In this document: positions 16,248-25,097 of the stretch, one piece after another
Position numbering within the stretch: the stretch's first letter is position 1
How the letters are laid out: each line of letters begins with the position of its first letter
Origin: CALKWS01 sp035302405
Lineage (GTDB): Bacteria > Actinomycetota > Actinomycetes > Actinomycetales > Beutenbergiaceae
NCBI GenBank assembly: GCA_035302405.1
Contig: DATGSR010000115.1
Coordinates: 11,529 to 75,528, forward strand
Length of the DNA: 64,000 nucleotides
Direction of reading: 5' to 3'
Position numbers and translations under genes: made by a program
The notes under the pieces: model-generated
Database searches by the model: none
What the model was told of the DNA's origin: nothing
What the model saw: the letters and a program-made list of their open reading frames with translations, nothing else

Positions 16248-19200
16248 ATGGCGCAGCAGGCTAACCAGCAGCAGGCTAATGAGCAGTCGAACCACTACCC
16301 CAAGCACACCGAAAGCAGTGGCGTGCCGGCATCCCCGGATCTTCCCGCAGTGGAGGAGAGGGTGCTGGCCTATTGGAACGAGGACGACACCTTCACAGCC
16401 TCGGTGGAGCAGCGCGACGCCGGTCCGCAGGGGCAGAACGAGTACGTCTTCTATGACGGGCCCCCGTTCGCCAACGGCCTGCCCCACTACGGCCACCTGC
16501 TCACCGGCTACGTCAAGGACCTGGTGCCGCGTTATCAGACCATGCGCGGGCGCCGCGTGGAGCGCCGGTTCGGGTGGGACACCCACGGCCTGCCCGCCGA
16601 GTTGGAGGCGATGGACCAACTCGGCATCAAGACCAAGGACGAGATCGTGGACATGGGCATCGAGGCGTTCAACGACGCCGCCCGTGCCTCGGTGCTCAAG
16701 TACACCGACGAGTGGCGTGACTACGTCACCCGCCAGGCCCGCTGGGTGGACTTCGACAACGACTACCGCACCCTCAACCCCGACTACATGGAGTCGGTGC
16801 TGTGGGCGTTCAAGCAACTGTGGGACAAGGGCCTGATCTACGAGGGCTTCCGGGTATTGCCGTACTGCTGGAACGATGAGACCCCGCTGTCCAACCACGA
16901 ACTGCGCATGGACGAGGACGTCTACCAGATGCGCCAGGACCCGTCGGTGACCGTGGGCTACCGGCTGGAGACCGGTGAACTGGCGCTCGTCTGGACCACT
17001 ACGCCCTGGACGCTGCCCTCCAACCTGCTGGTCGTCGTCGGGGAGGACATCGACTACGTCGTGGTGGAGGCCCCGCACCCCTCCGATGAGACCCGCATCG
17101 AGCACTACATCCTGGCCGAGGAACGCCTGGAGGCCTACGCCCGGGAACTGGGCGGCGGGGACGAGGAGGTCGCCCGGTCCAGGATCGTGCGCAGGCTGAA
17201 GGGCTCGGAGCTGGTGGGCCGGACCTACACCCCGCCGTTCTCCTATTTCCAGGGCCAGGAGGGCGCCCACCGCATCGTGGCCGACGACTACGTCACCACC
17301 ACGGACGGCACCGGCCTGGTACACAACGCCGGTGCCTTCGGTGAGGAGGACAAACGCACCACCGACCGCGAGGGTATCGACCCGGTGCGCCCGGTGGGCC
17401 CGAACGGCGCCTTCACCGCCCCGGTGCACGAGTACGCCGGCATGCTGGTGTTCGACGCCAACGCCCCCATCCTGGAGCACCTCAAGGCCCGCACCACCGG
17501 CCTGGGCGATGCCGGCGCGACCACCGAGGGCACGGTGATGTTGCGCCGGGAGACCTACGACCACTCCTACCCGCACTGTTGGCGCTGCCGTCAACCGCTG
17601 ATCTACATGGGCGTGTCCTCCTGGTTCGTGGAGGTGACGAAGTTCAAGGACCGGATGGTCGAGCTCAACGAGCAGATCACCTGGGTTCCCGAGCACGTCA
17701 AACACGGCCAGTTCGGCAAATGGCTGTCCAACGCCCGGGATTGGTCCATCTCCCGCAACCGGTTCTGGGGTAGCCCGATCCCGGTGTGGCGCAGCGACAA
17801 CCCCGAGTACCCGCGCATCGACGTCTACGGCAGTTTCGAGGAACTCGAACGCGACTTCGGCCGCCTGCCGCGCAACAGCGACGGGGAGGTGGATCTGCAC
17901 CGCCCGTTCGTGGACGAACTCACCCGCCCCAACCCTGATGACCCCACGGGGCAGTCCACGATGCGCCGGGTGGAGGACGTGCTGGATGTGTGGTTCGACT
18001 CCGGGTCGATGAGTTTCGCCCAGGTGCACTACCCGTTCGAGAACGCCGACTGGTTCGAGCATCACTTCCCGGCGGACTTCATCGTGGAGTACATCGGCCA
18101 GACCCGCGGGTGGTTCTATACCCTGCACGTGCTGGCAACCGCGCTGTTCGACCGGCCGGCGTTCTCCACCTGCGTGAGCCACGGCATCGTGCTGGGCAAC
18201 GACGGGCAGAAGATGTCCAAGTCGTTGCGCAACTACCCCGACGTGCGTGAGGTGTTCACCCGCAACGGCTCGGATGCGATGCGCTGGTTCCTGATGGCCT
18301 CCCCGATCCTGCGCGGCGGCAACCTGATCGTCACCGAGGAAGGTATCCGGGATGCGGTACGCACCATCCTGCTGCCGCTGTGGAACACCTGGTACTTCTT
18401 CAGCCTGTACGCCAACACCACCAACGACGGCGAGGGTTACCTGGCCCGGCCCGTCACCGCCGAGCGGGCGGGCCGGCTACCGGAGATGGACCGGTACCTG
18501 CTGGCCCGCACCCACGATCTGGCGGTCGCGGTGACCGAGGCGATGGACACCTACGACATCGCCAGGGGCGCCGAACTGATCCGCGACCACCTGGATGTGC
18601 TTACCAACTGGTATGTGCGCACCCAACGCGACCGGTTCTGGGAGGAGGACCACGATGCCTACGACACGTTGTGGACTGCTCTGGAAGTGCTGTGCCGGGT
18701 GATGGCCCCGTTCGCCCCGCTGCTGACCGAAGAGATCTGGCGGGGGTTGACCGGCGGGCGTTCGGTGCACTTGACCGATTGGCCGGTGCAGACCACCGAC
18801 TCCGGCGCGCAGGTCGAGGACGGCCTGGCGGCCGACGCGGACCTGGTCGCTGCGATGGACCAGACCCGGGCGGTGGTCTCGGCCACCCACGGCCTGCGCA
18901 AGGCCCACCAGTTGCGGGTGCGTCAACCGCTGCGCCAGGTGCACGTCGCCGTCGCCGACCCAGAAGCGGTGCGGCCCTTCACCGGTCTGGTCGCCGAGGA
19001 ACTCAACGTCAAGGACGTGCACCTGCTGCCCGCCGGGGAGGAAGCCGCCAAGCGGTTCGGGGTGACCACCCGGCTGACCGTCAACGCCCGAGTCGCCGGG
19101 CCTCGGCTGGGTAAGGACGTGCAGACGGCGATCAAGGCCGCCCGCGCCGGGCAGTGGCAGGAACGGGGCGGCACCGTGATCGCCGGCGGCATCGAACTGC

Positions 19201-19556
19201 AGGAGGGTGAGTACGAGGTGAGCACCCAGGTCGACGCTGATGCCGACGCCGAGCACGCGGTGGCGGTGCTCGATGATGACGGTTTCGTGGTGCTGGACCT
19301 AGTGCTCGATGACGAACTGCGCGCCGAGGGGTACGCGCGGGACGTCATCCGCCAGGTGCAGGACGCCCGCAAGAACGAAGGGCTGCACGTGGCCGACCGG
19401 ATCGAGTTGACCCTGGCGGCCCCGGCGCAGTGGGAGAGCGCGGTGCGCGCCCATGCCGACGTGATCGCCGCCGAGACGCTGGCCACGGCGTTGAACGTGA
19501 ACACGGCCGACGACGGCGACCTAGGCATCGAATTGCGGAAGGTCCAGCACCGGTGA
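16248..19556 (+). CDS. ileS: Isoleucyl-tRNA synthetase
   Basis: The 1102-residue class I synthetase charges tRNA-Ile. The HIGH-type motif is HYGH at 80-83, in GLPHYGHLLTGYVKD, and KMSKS lies near residue 656. The editing domain and the anticodon-binding C-terminal part are present. The length and the ERRFGWDTHGLPAE block place it in the eukaryote-like clade (IleS2) found in mycobacteria and many actinobacteria, members of which are often tolerant of mupirocin. ATG 16248 lies just after the ribosome-binding site held in the T-box sequestrator; a start at 16227 would fall inside that hairpin. The stop overlaps the folC start by four bases. Confidence 0.97.
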   Translation: MAQQANQQQANEQSNHYPKHTESSGVPASPDLPAVEERVLAYWNEDDTFTASVEQRDAGPQGQNEYVFYDGPPFANGLPHYGHLLTGYVKDLVPRYQTMRGRRVERRFGWDTHGLPAELEAMDQLGIKTKDEIVDMGIEAFNDAARASVLKYTDEWRDYVTRQARWVDFDNDYRTLNPDYMESVLWAFKQLWDKGLIYEGFRVLPYCWNDETPLSNHELRMDEDVYQMRQDPSVTVGYRLETGELALVWTTTPWTLPSNLLVVVGEDIDYVVVEAPHPSDETRIEHYILAEERLEAYARELGGGDEEVARSRIVRRLKGSELVGRTYTPPFSYFQGQEGAHRIVADDYVTTTDGTGLVHNAGAFGEEDKRTTDREGIDPVRPVGPNGAFTAPVHEYAGMLVFDANAPILEHLKARTTGLGDAGATTEGTVMLRRETYDHSYPHCWRCRQPLIYMGVSSWFVEVTKFKDRMVELNEQITWVPEHVKHGQFGKWLSNARDWSISRNRFWGSPIPVWRSDNPEYPRIDVYGSFEELERDFGRLPRNSDGEVDLHRPFVDELTRPNPDDPTGQSTMRRVEDVLDVWFDSGSMSFAQVHYPFENADWFEHHFPADFIVEYIGQTRGWFYTLHVLATALFDRPAFSTCVSHGIVLGNDGQKMSKSLRNYPDVREVFTRNGSDAMRWFLMASPILRGGNLIVTEEGIRDAVRTILLPLWNTWYFFSLYANTTNDGEGYLARPVTAERAGRLPEMDRYLLARTHDLAVAVTEAMDTYDIARGAELIRDHLDVLTNWYVRTQRDRFWEEDHDAYDTLWTALEVLCRVMAPFAPLLTEEIWRGLTGGRSVHLTDWPVQTTDSGAQVEDGLAADADLVAAMDQTRAVVSATHGLRKAHQLRVRQPLRQVHVAVADPEAVRPFTGLVAEELNVKDVHLLPAGEEAAKRFGVTTRLTVNARVAGPRLGKDVQTAIKAARAGQWQERGGTVIAGGIELQEGEYEVSTQVDADADAEHAVAVLDDDGFVVLDLVLDDELRAEGYARDVIRQVQDARKNEGLHVADRIELTLAAPAQWESAVRAHADVIAAETLATALNVNTADDGDLGIELRKVQHR

Positions 19557-20989
19557 ACGCTCGCGACGAGGAGAGAATCTCCGACGATCCCCGCAAGGCC
19601 GAGGAGCCGGTTGAGCCCGCTAACCCGGAGATTCTGGCGCAGGCGGAGGAGATCTACCGGTCGATCCTGCAGCGTGCCCCCGAACATGACATCGACCCCA
19701 CGATCGAGCGGGTGCAGATGCTCACCGACCTGCTCGGCCGCCCGCAGGACGCGGTCCGGGCCATCCAGATCACCGGCACCAACGGCAAGACCTCGACGGC
19801 CCGGATGATCGACCGGCTGCTGCAGGAGACCGGGTTGCGGGTGGGGCGGTTCACCTCCCCGCACCTGCACACCGTGCGCGAACGCATTGTGATCGACGGC
19901 GAGCCGATCTCTGTGGACAGGTTCGTCACGCTGTGGCAGGACGTCGAGCCGTACGTGCAGATGATCGATGCGCAACTGGCCGAGCGGGGCGAGTCCCGGT
20001 TGAGTTTCTTCGAGGTCCTCACCGCGATGGCCTACGCCGCTTTCGCCGACGCCCCGGTGGATGTGGCCGTGGTCGAGGTGGGACTGGGGGGCCGGTGGGA
20101 CTCCACCAACGTGGTGGACGCCGAGGTGGCGGTGTTCACCCCGATCTCCCGCGATCATGAACGCTGGTTGGGCCGGGAACTGACCGAGATCGCCGCGGTC
20201 AAGGCCGGCATCATCAAGGAACTGCACCAAGGGGCGGTGGTGGTCAGCGCCGATCAGGACGAGGAGGTCGCCGCCGTGATCGCTCGCACGGCGGTGGAGC
20301 ACCGGGCCCGGGTGCTGGCCGAGGGATATGACCTGGCCGTCGCCAACCGGGCGGTGGCCGTCGGCGGGCAACTATTGGACCTGAGCACACCGGGCGGGTT
20401 GTACACCGAGATCTTCCTGCCGTTGCACGGGGCACACCAGGCACAGAACGCGCTGCTGGCGCTGGCCGCCGTCGAGGCGTTCTTCGGTGGCGGTGCGCTG
20501 GACGGCAGCGTGGTGGAAGCCGCCTTCGGCGGCGTGGAGTCCCCAGGCCGGCTGGAACTGGCGCGCTCCAGCCCGGCAGTGCTGCTGGACGCCGCGCACA
20601 ACCCTGCCGGCGCCGAGGCGCTCGCGGCCGCCCTGGAGGAGGCGTTCGCGTTCACCCGGCTGGTGGGCGTGGTGGCGATCATGGCCGATAAGGACGTGGA
20701 CGGGATCCTTGCGGCGTTGGAGCGGGTACTGGATGAGGTGGTGATCACCCAGTCCAGTTCGATGCGGTCGATGCCCGCGGAGGAGCTGGCCGAGGTGGCC
20801 CGGGACATCTTCGATCCCGACCAGGTGCACGTGGTCCCCTTCGTGGGCGAGGCGATCGCCGTGGCCGTGGACCTGACCGAACAGGGCCAACGCGATCAGA
20901 TCGCCTCCGGCACCGGTGTGCTGGTGACCGGGTCGGTGATCCTGGCAGCAGACGCCCGCGCGGTGCTGCGACCACACCGGGCCGACTGA
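19553..20989 (+). CDS. folC: Bifunctional dihydrofolate synthase/folylpolyglutamate synthase
   Basis: The 478-residue Mur-ligase-family protein has the P-loop ITGTNGKTSTARMID near residue 72 and a FTSPHLHTVRERI block. DAAHNPAGAEAL lies in the C-terminal domain, and a central VEVGLGGRWDSTNV segment is present. It adds glutamate to dihydropteroate and then further gamma-glutamates to folates. The GTG start overlaps the ileS stop (GTGA), so the two are translationally coupled and folC should share the T-box control at least in part. In most actinobacteria folC is followed by DUF4233 and ndk; here they lie 6.5 kb further on. Confidence 0.96.
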   Translation: MNARDEERISDDPRKAEEPVEPANPEILAQAEEIYRSILQRAPEHDIDPTIERVQMLTDLLGRPQDAVRAIQITGTNGKTSTARMIDRLLQETGLRVGRFTSPHLHTVRERIVIDGEPISVDRFVTLWQDVEPYVQMIDAQLAERGESRLSFFEVLTAMAYAAFADAPVDVAVVEVGLGGRWDSTNVVDAEVAVFTPISRDHERWLGRELTEIAAVKAGIIKELHQGAVVVSADQDEEVAAVIARTAVEHRARVLAEGYDLAVANRAVAVGGQLLDLSTPGGLYTEIFLPLHGAHQAQNALLALAAVEAFFGGGALDGSVVEAAFGGVESPGRLELARSSPAVLLDAAHNPAGAEALAAALEEAFAFTRLVGVVAIMADKDVDGILAALERVLDEVVITQSSSMRSMPAEELAEVARDIFDPDQVHVVPFVGEAIAVAVDLTEQGQRDQIASGTGVLVTGSVILAADARAVLRPHRAD

Positions 20990-20997
20990 GCCTGCCC

Positions 20998-22092
20998 TCA
21001 ACCGGGCTGGGGGCCTGCGCGCCGGCGCCCGGGAAGCCGGAGCAACTTCTCCAGCGGTCCATAGGAACCGACGCGCAGCCACAGCGTGGAGCCCGCGATC
21101 AGCACAACGGCCATGATCAGCGTGATTGCCAACCCGGCCGTCGCCGTCTGCGGCCCCGGGCGCACCAACCACGCCACCGCGAACAGGTGCACCACATACA
21201 CCGTCAACGCCAACTGCCCGGTCGCCACCAGCGGCCATCCCCACCGGCCCATCCGAGGCAGCAGCAGGGCCATCGCCCCGAGTACCGCCACGGCCGCCGC
21301 GCTACCTCCGATGAGCCACAGGGGCATCTGGGAATGTGCCACTGAGGACAGCAGCCAGTCCGCGCCCGGGTCCTCCCCGGAGGGCCCGAGCACTACCTCG
21401 GCGGCCCGTGCCGCCAGTTCCGCCGCCAGGGCGACCGCCAGGCCCCACAGGGCCAGTCGCTTGTGCAAGCGGGGCTGATGAAGCGGTAGCCGGCCCAACC
21501 ACATTCCGAACAGGAACGGGGCGATCCAGGTCAGCACCGGGTAGGGCCCGGTGAGGAAAGTGGACGCCAGCACCTGCGCGGGTTCGTCCACCAGCGCGGG
21601 GGCTTCGCGATCGAACACCTGGCCGGTGCTCTGTTGCACACCGAGCCATATCAACGGGCTCGCCACCGCGGCACCCACGGAAAGGGTCAGCAACGACCAC
21701 ATGGGTGCCCGGACCAGGGCAAGGGCCAACAGGAATAGCGCCGCGTACACGGTCAGGATCACATCGACGCCATGGCCCAGGAGTTGAGTGGCTAAACCGA
21801 TGAACCCCAAGAGCGCCGCCCGCCACAACACTTGGCGCCAGGGCAGCGGCCCGCCGGCGCGGGCACGGCGGGTGAGCAACGAGTACCCGATCCCCGCTAA
21901 CAGCACGAACAACAGCGATGCCCGGCCGTGTGGGACGCGCAGCAGCATGCCGGCAAGCCCGGGATCGGCGAGCGGACCCACATTCACCGCCAGCATCCCC
22001 AGGATGGCCACGGCGCGTGCCGCATCGAGCCCGGTGATCCGGCGCGGGGAGCCGGCGGACGCAGGGGAGCGCTCGGCACGTCCCGAAGTCAC
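20998..22092 (-). CDS. Multi-pass membrane acyltransferase-like protein (DUF418/HGSNAT-like)
   Basis: The roughly 364-residue protein has about nine to ten hydrophobic helices. It opens with RITGLDAARAVAILGMLAVN, the typical start of the heparan-alpha-glucosaminide acetyltransferase/DUF418 group, whose members acylate extracytoplasmic sugars or lipids. A TGQLALTVYVVHLF segment near the end fits the same group. The start is unsure. I chose GTG 22092, which has GGGAGG about 11 bases upstream; an open frame to 22287 adds 65 hydrophilic residues that look non-coding. It is convergent with folC and divergent from ggt, and belongs to the block that interrupts the folC-ndk neighbourhood. Confidence 0.82.
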   Translation of the reverse strand: MTSGRAERSPASAGSPRRITGLDAARAVAILGMLAVNVGPLADPGLAGMLLRVPHGRASLLFVLLAGIGYSLLTRRARAGGPLPWRQVLWRAALLGFIGLATQLLGHGVDVILTVYAALFLLALALVRAPMWSLLTLSVGAAVASPLIWLGVQQSTGQVFDREAPALVDEPAQVLASTFLTGPYPVLTWIAPFLFGMWLGRLPLHQPRLHKRLALWGLAVALAAELAARAAEVVLGPSGEDPGADWLLSSVAHSQMPLWLIGGSAAAVAVLGAMALLLPRMGRWGWPLVATGQLALTVYVVHLFAVAWLVRPGPQTATAGLAITLIMAVVLIAGSTLWLRVGSYGPLEKLLRLPGRRRAGPQPG

Positions 22093-22287
22093 AGGTGCGC
22101 CATCCTCCCGCTCCGCTCCGGTACCGGTGGCCACCGCCTCAATGTAGGACTCAGCGCGGTCGGCGGCATTTCCACCACCACCTGCCGCGTCGACGGCACT
22201 CCGCGCCGACGGGGCGGGCGGCGTAGTACGGCGCGCGAACCGGGAGGGCCGCGGGTACCGTGGCTGCCGGTCAACGAGAGGACGCAC

Positions 22288-23952
22288 ATGTCCCGACAGG
22301 TCACCCTCGCCGTCTGCGCCTGTGCCGCCGTGGCGCTGACCGCATGCGGCACCACCGAGCCGGAGCCCCCGGCCCCCTCAACCACTCCGCCCCCGGCGAC
22401 CCAACCTTCGCCCGAGCCGGCTCCCACCCCTACGCCGACCACCGAGGAGCCCGAGAGCGTCCTGGAGGAGTACGGCATCAGCGCGGGCCACCCGCTGGCG
22501 GTCGACGCGGGCGAGGAGGTCCTCGCGGACGGCGGCAACGCGGCCGATGCGATCGTCGCCGCGGCCTTCGCGGTGGCGGTGGTGGAACCGTTCGCCTCCG
22601 GAATCGGGGGTGGTGGCGCAGCGATCGTGGTCCCCGATGAGGATGAGGCGACGGCGTATGACTACCGCGAGGAGGTTCCGGGCAGCGGCGCGATCCCGCC
22701 CGGTGGCGTGGGAGTGCCCGGTTTCGTGGCCGGCATGGCCCAGATCCATGCCGACCACGGAAGCCTGGAGTGGGCCCGAGTGCTCGAACCGGCGATCACG
22801 CTGGCCGAGGAGGGATTCGAGGTCAGTCCCTTCCTCGCGCTGCGGATGAGTTCTGACTACGGCCCGGAAGCGATCAGCGGTCTGGACCATTTCACCTCCT
22901 CCGGGGTCCCGCTGGCTGCCGGCGAACCGCTGGTGCAAGAAGAGTTGGCGGCCACGATGCGCACCCTGGCTCGGGACGGCGCCGAATCGTTCTATCACGG
23001 AGACCTTGCCGGTGAGGTCGCCGCCGTGGAGGGGCTGGACCGGGATTCACTTTCGAACTACGAGGTGCTCACCGCCGATCCGGTGCGCGGCGCGATCGAT
23101 GAGTTCGAGGTGCTCGCCGCGCCGCCTGCGTTACCGGGGGTGGCGCTGATCCAAATGCTGCAGATCGCCGAGGCCGAGGGCCTGGCGCGGACGGCGCCGG
23201 GCTCAGCGGAGTACATGGAATTGCTAGGGGCCGGGTGGGCCGTGGGGTATGAGACCACCGTCACCGAACTGGGGGATCCGCGCTTCGTCGATGTCCCGGT
23301 ACAGGAACTGACAGATGCGGACGCGAATGCCGCGGCGGCACGGGCCGGAGCCAGCACAGCCGCGATCGGCGGCCCGAGCGAGCCCGGTCCCGCCGGTGCC
23401 GGTAACACCACCCACCTGACCGCTGTGGACACTGACGGCTTGATGATCTCGATGACCAACACCATCACGAGTTTCTGGGGTTCCCAGCACTACGTCGGCG
23501 GCTTCTTCATGAACAATCAGCTCACCCGCTTCGAAGCGATCGGATCAACCTCGGCGAATGAACCGCAAGCCGGGAGAAGATCGGTCAGTTGGTCCCTGCC
23601 TGCGGTGGTGGCCGACCAGCAGGGTCGAGCGGTCCTAGGAATCGGCACCCCCGGGGCGGACCGGATTCCGCAGGTGATGGCCCAGGTGATCACCAGGTGG
23701 GCGATGCACGATCAGTCGTTGGAAGAGGCGGTCGCCGCGCCCCGGTTCGCTTACGAGAGCAACCAGGTCCTGGTGGAGGAAGAACCGGATGCGGATGCCG
23801 CGGCCCAACTGTCGTTGCCGTATGAGGTGGTCCCGGCCGAGTGGGCCTACTTCGGCTCCGTGCAGGCCCTGCAGGTGGATTACGCCTCCGGGCAGGTGCG
23901 CGGCGCGCCGGACCATCGCCGGGAAGCCGATGTGGCGGTCGGCGAACCCTGA
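22288..23952 (+). CDS. ggt: Gamma-glutamyltransferase, predicted lipoprotein
   Basis: The 554-residue protein begins with a signal peptide and lipobox (VALTAC) and then a Pro/Thr-rich linker, so it should be tethered outside the membrane. The N-terminal half carries GGNAADAIVAAAFAVAVVEP and GIGGGG. Self-cleavage should occur before Thr374 in GNTTHL, which becomes the nucleophile of the small subunit. A GTPGADRIPQV segment lies in the small subunit. It hydrolyses or transfers gamma-glutamyl groups from glutathione-like compounds. ATG 22288 has GAGAGG upstream. No transporter for the products is adjacent. Confidence 0.92.
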   Translation: MSRQVTLAVCACAAVALTACGTTEPEPPAPSTTPPPATQPSPEPAPTPTPTTEEPESVLEEYGISAGHPLAVDAGEEVLADGGNAADAIVAAAFAVAVVEPFASGIGGGGAAIVVPDEDEATAYDYREEVPGSGAIPPGGVGVPGFVAGMAQIHADHGSLEWARVLEPAITLAEEGFEVSPFLALRMSSDYGPEAISGLDHFTSSGVPLAAGEPLVQEELAATMRTLARDGAESFYHGDLAGEVAAVEGLDRDSLSNYEVLTADPVRGAIDEFEVLAAPPALPGVALIQMLQIAEAEGLARTAPGSAEYMELLGAGWAVGYETTVTELGDPRFVDVPVQELTDADANAAAARAGASTAAIGGPSEPGPAGAGNTTHLTAVDTDGLMISMTNTITSFWGSQHYVGGFFMNNQLTRFEAIGSTSANEPQAGRRSVSWSLPAVVADQQGRAVLGIGTPGADRIPQVMAQVITRWAMHDQSLEEAVAAPRFAYESNQVLVEEEPDADAAAQLSLPYEVVPAEWAYFGSVQALQVDYASGQVRGAPDHRREADVAVGEP

Positions 23953-23971
23953 CTGTGCAACGTCGGCGCGG

Positions 23972-24628
23972 CTATTGGTGTTTACCGGGGGCAGAGGCGT
24001 CGTCGGATCCGCCGGCACGGCCCCCTTCGCTGGTTGGCCACAACCCGGAACTGCGGCGCCGACGATGAACCGTGAGGTAGGTGAGCCCGTGCGCGCCGGC
24101 GGCGAACGCACGCTGGGACCGACGCGGCAGCCAGACCACGAGCCCCGCGCGCAGATCCACCAGGCCGGTTTCGGTGTGTAGGTGTCCGGAGCCGGCGAGT
24201 ACGTGGATGAGGACGTCCACCTCCGGGCCGGCGTGGGAACCGATGCCATCGCCCGCTGGCAGGGTGACGATGTTGGCGTCCAGGTCCCGCTCCTGCATGC
24301 CCAGGTTCCACACCGCCCCGCCACGGGCGTCGTCGGTCACCGATGAGGTCACCGCAGCGGCATCGACCACGACGTGCGGAAGCGCCGTGGAAGAGTGCTT
24401 GGTGACGCGGATACGCCACGGCTCGGAGGCGGTCTCTTCCCACGAGTATCCGTTGGGGTAGTTGGCCTCCAACATGGCGCGTAGCGTTGCCGGGTCGTCA
24501 TCGGTGAGGATCAGCACTGCCTCGGAGACGTGGAGGTCGGCGAAGGCTTTCCACGCCGCGGCGAGGCGTTCCGGTGCCGCCACCTCCCGCAGGTCGACTA
24601 CCGATGAGGGGGAACTGCTGGTCGTCAT
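23972..24628 (-). CDS. DUF2249 domain-cupin fusion protein
   Basis: The 218-residue soluble protein has two parts. Residues about 10-75 match the DUF2249 pattern, VDLREVAAPERL followed by AVLILTDDDPATL and a YSWEE segment. Residues about 100-195 form a cupin barrel, with THRRR-like ends and the metal-site region GIGSHAGPEVDVLIHVLAGSG. DUF2249 proteins are often linked to redox or nitrogen-oxide metabolism and cupins to sensing or small-molecule chemistry; no specific role can be given. The ATG at 24628 has only a weak ribosome-binding site. It is convergent with ggt (19-base gap) and divergent from dhaK. Confidence 0.8.
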   Translation of the reverse strand: MTTSSSPSSVVDLREVAAPERLAAAWKAFADLHVSEAVLILTDDDPATLRAMLEANYPNGYSWEETASEPWRIRVTKHSSTALPHVVVDAAAVTSSVTDDARGGAVWNLGMQERDLDANIVTLPAGDGIGSHAGPEVDVLIHVLAGSGHLHTETGLVDLRAGLVVWLPRRSQRAFAAGAHGLTYLTVHRRRRSSGLWPTSEGGRAGGSDDASAPGKHQ

Positions 24629-25097
24629 CAATCACCAATCTGCAGGAGTTTCGACGGCCAGCCCACGATAACCACCCGCCCGCGGGAGGCCCGCCCGCAC
24701 CGTGGGAGGTCGGCCCGGTCCGTGGGAGGGCCGCCCGGCTTGGGGAGGGCCGCCCGTGGGAGGTCCGTCCGCCCCGTGCGGGATTTCCCCGCCCGCCCGC
24801 GCGGACCCGCGCAGCCGCGGCCAGCTCAGGCCTGGGCCCGGTTCGGGTCCCCACCGACGCCGGCATCGGAGCCGTTGATCCTCTGCAGGTGGCAAGATTG
24901 GTGGTGATCGCACCACATGGTTCTGAGCCCGCCGGCCGGCTCCATCCGGACACGGGTGGTCAGCCCGGGTCGGCGGGACGAGCCGGTGTGGGCGCGAATC
25001 GCTGCGGCGTGCACGTGCTTGCACGTCGCTGGCCAATGCCGTGTCGGCGTGTGCACAGTGGGACCGCGGGCGGCGCGGGGAGTCGAAGGAGTAGCCC
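24629..25097. other. 469-base gap between cupin and dhaK genes
   Basis: The left third holds tandem array E (24681-24795). The rest lies between divergent genes and should hold the dhaKLM promoter, but no convincing -35/-10 pair stands out. A TTGATC at 24875-24880 has no correctly spaced partner. GAAGGAG just before dhaK is its ribosome-binding site. No gene is visible. Confidence 0.55.
24681..24795. repeat. 20 bp tandem array (array E)
   Basis: This is the clearest ~20 bp array. Units start at 24681, 24701 and 24721, exactly 20 bases each. A shortened unit starts at 24741 and a further unit at 24756, and a diverged one follows. The best unit reads CGTGGGAGGTCGGCCCGGTC, and GTGGGAGG occurs three times. 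It lies between the divergent cupin and dhaK genes. Confidence 0.8.

Noticed and set aside
16131..18182. Long open frame antisense to ileS (683 codons)
   Set aside because: It mirrors the high-GC codon pattern of ileS, has no ribosome-binding site or domain, and its protein is His/Gly/Val-rich low complexity.
24681..24795. CRISPR array
   Set aside because: Repeat units abut, are degenerate and have no unique spacers of even length; no cas genes are present. The same holds for the other tandem arrays.
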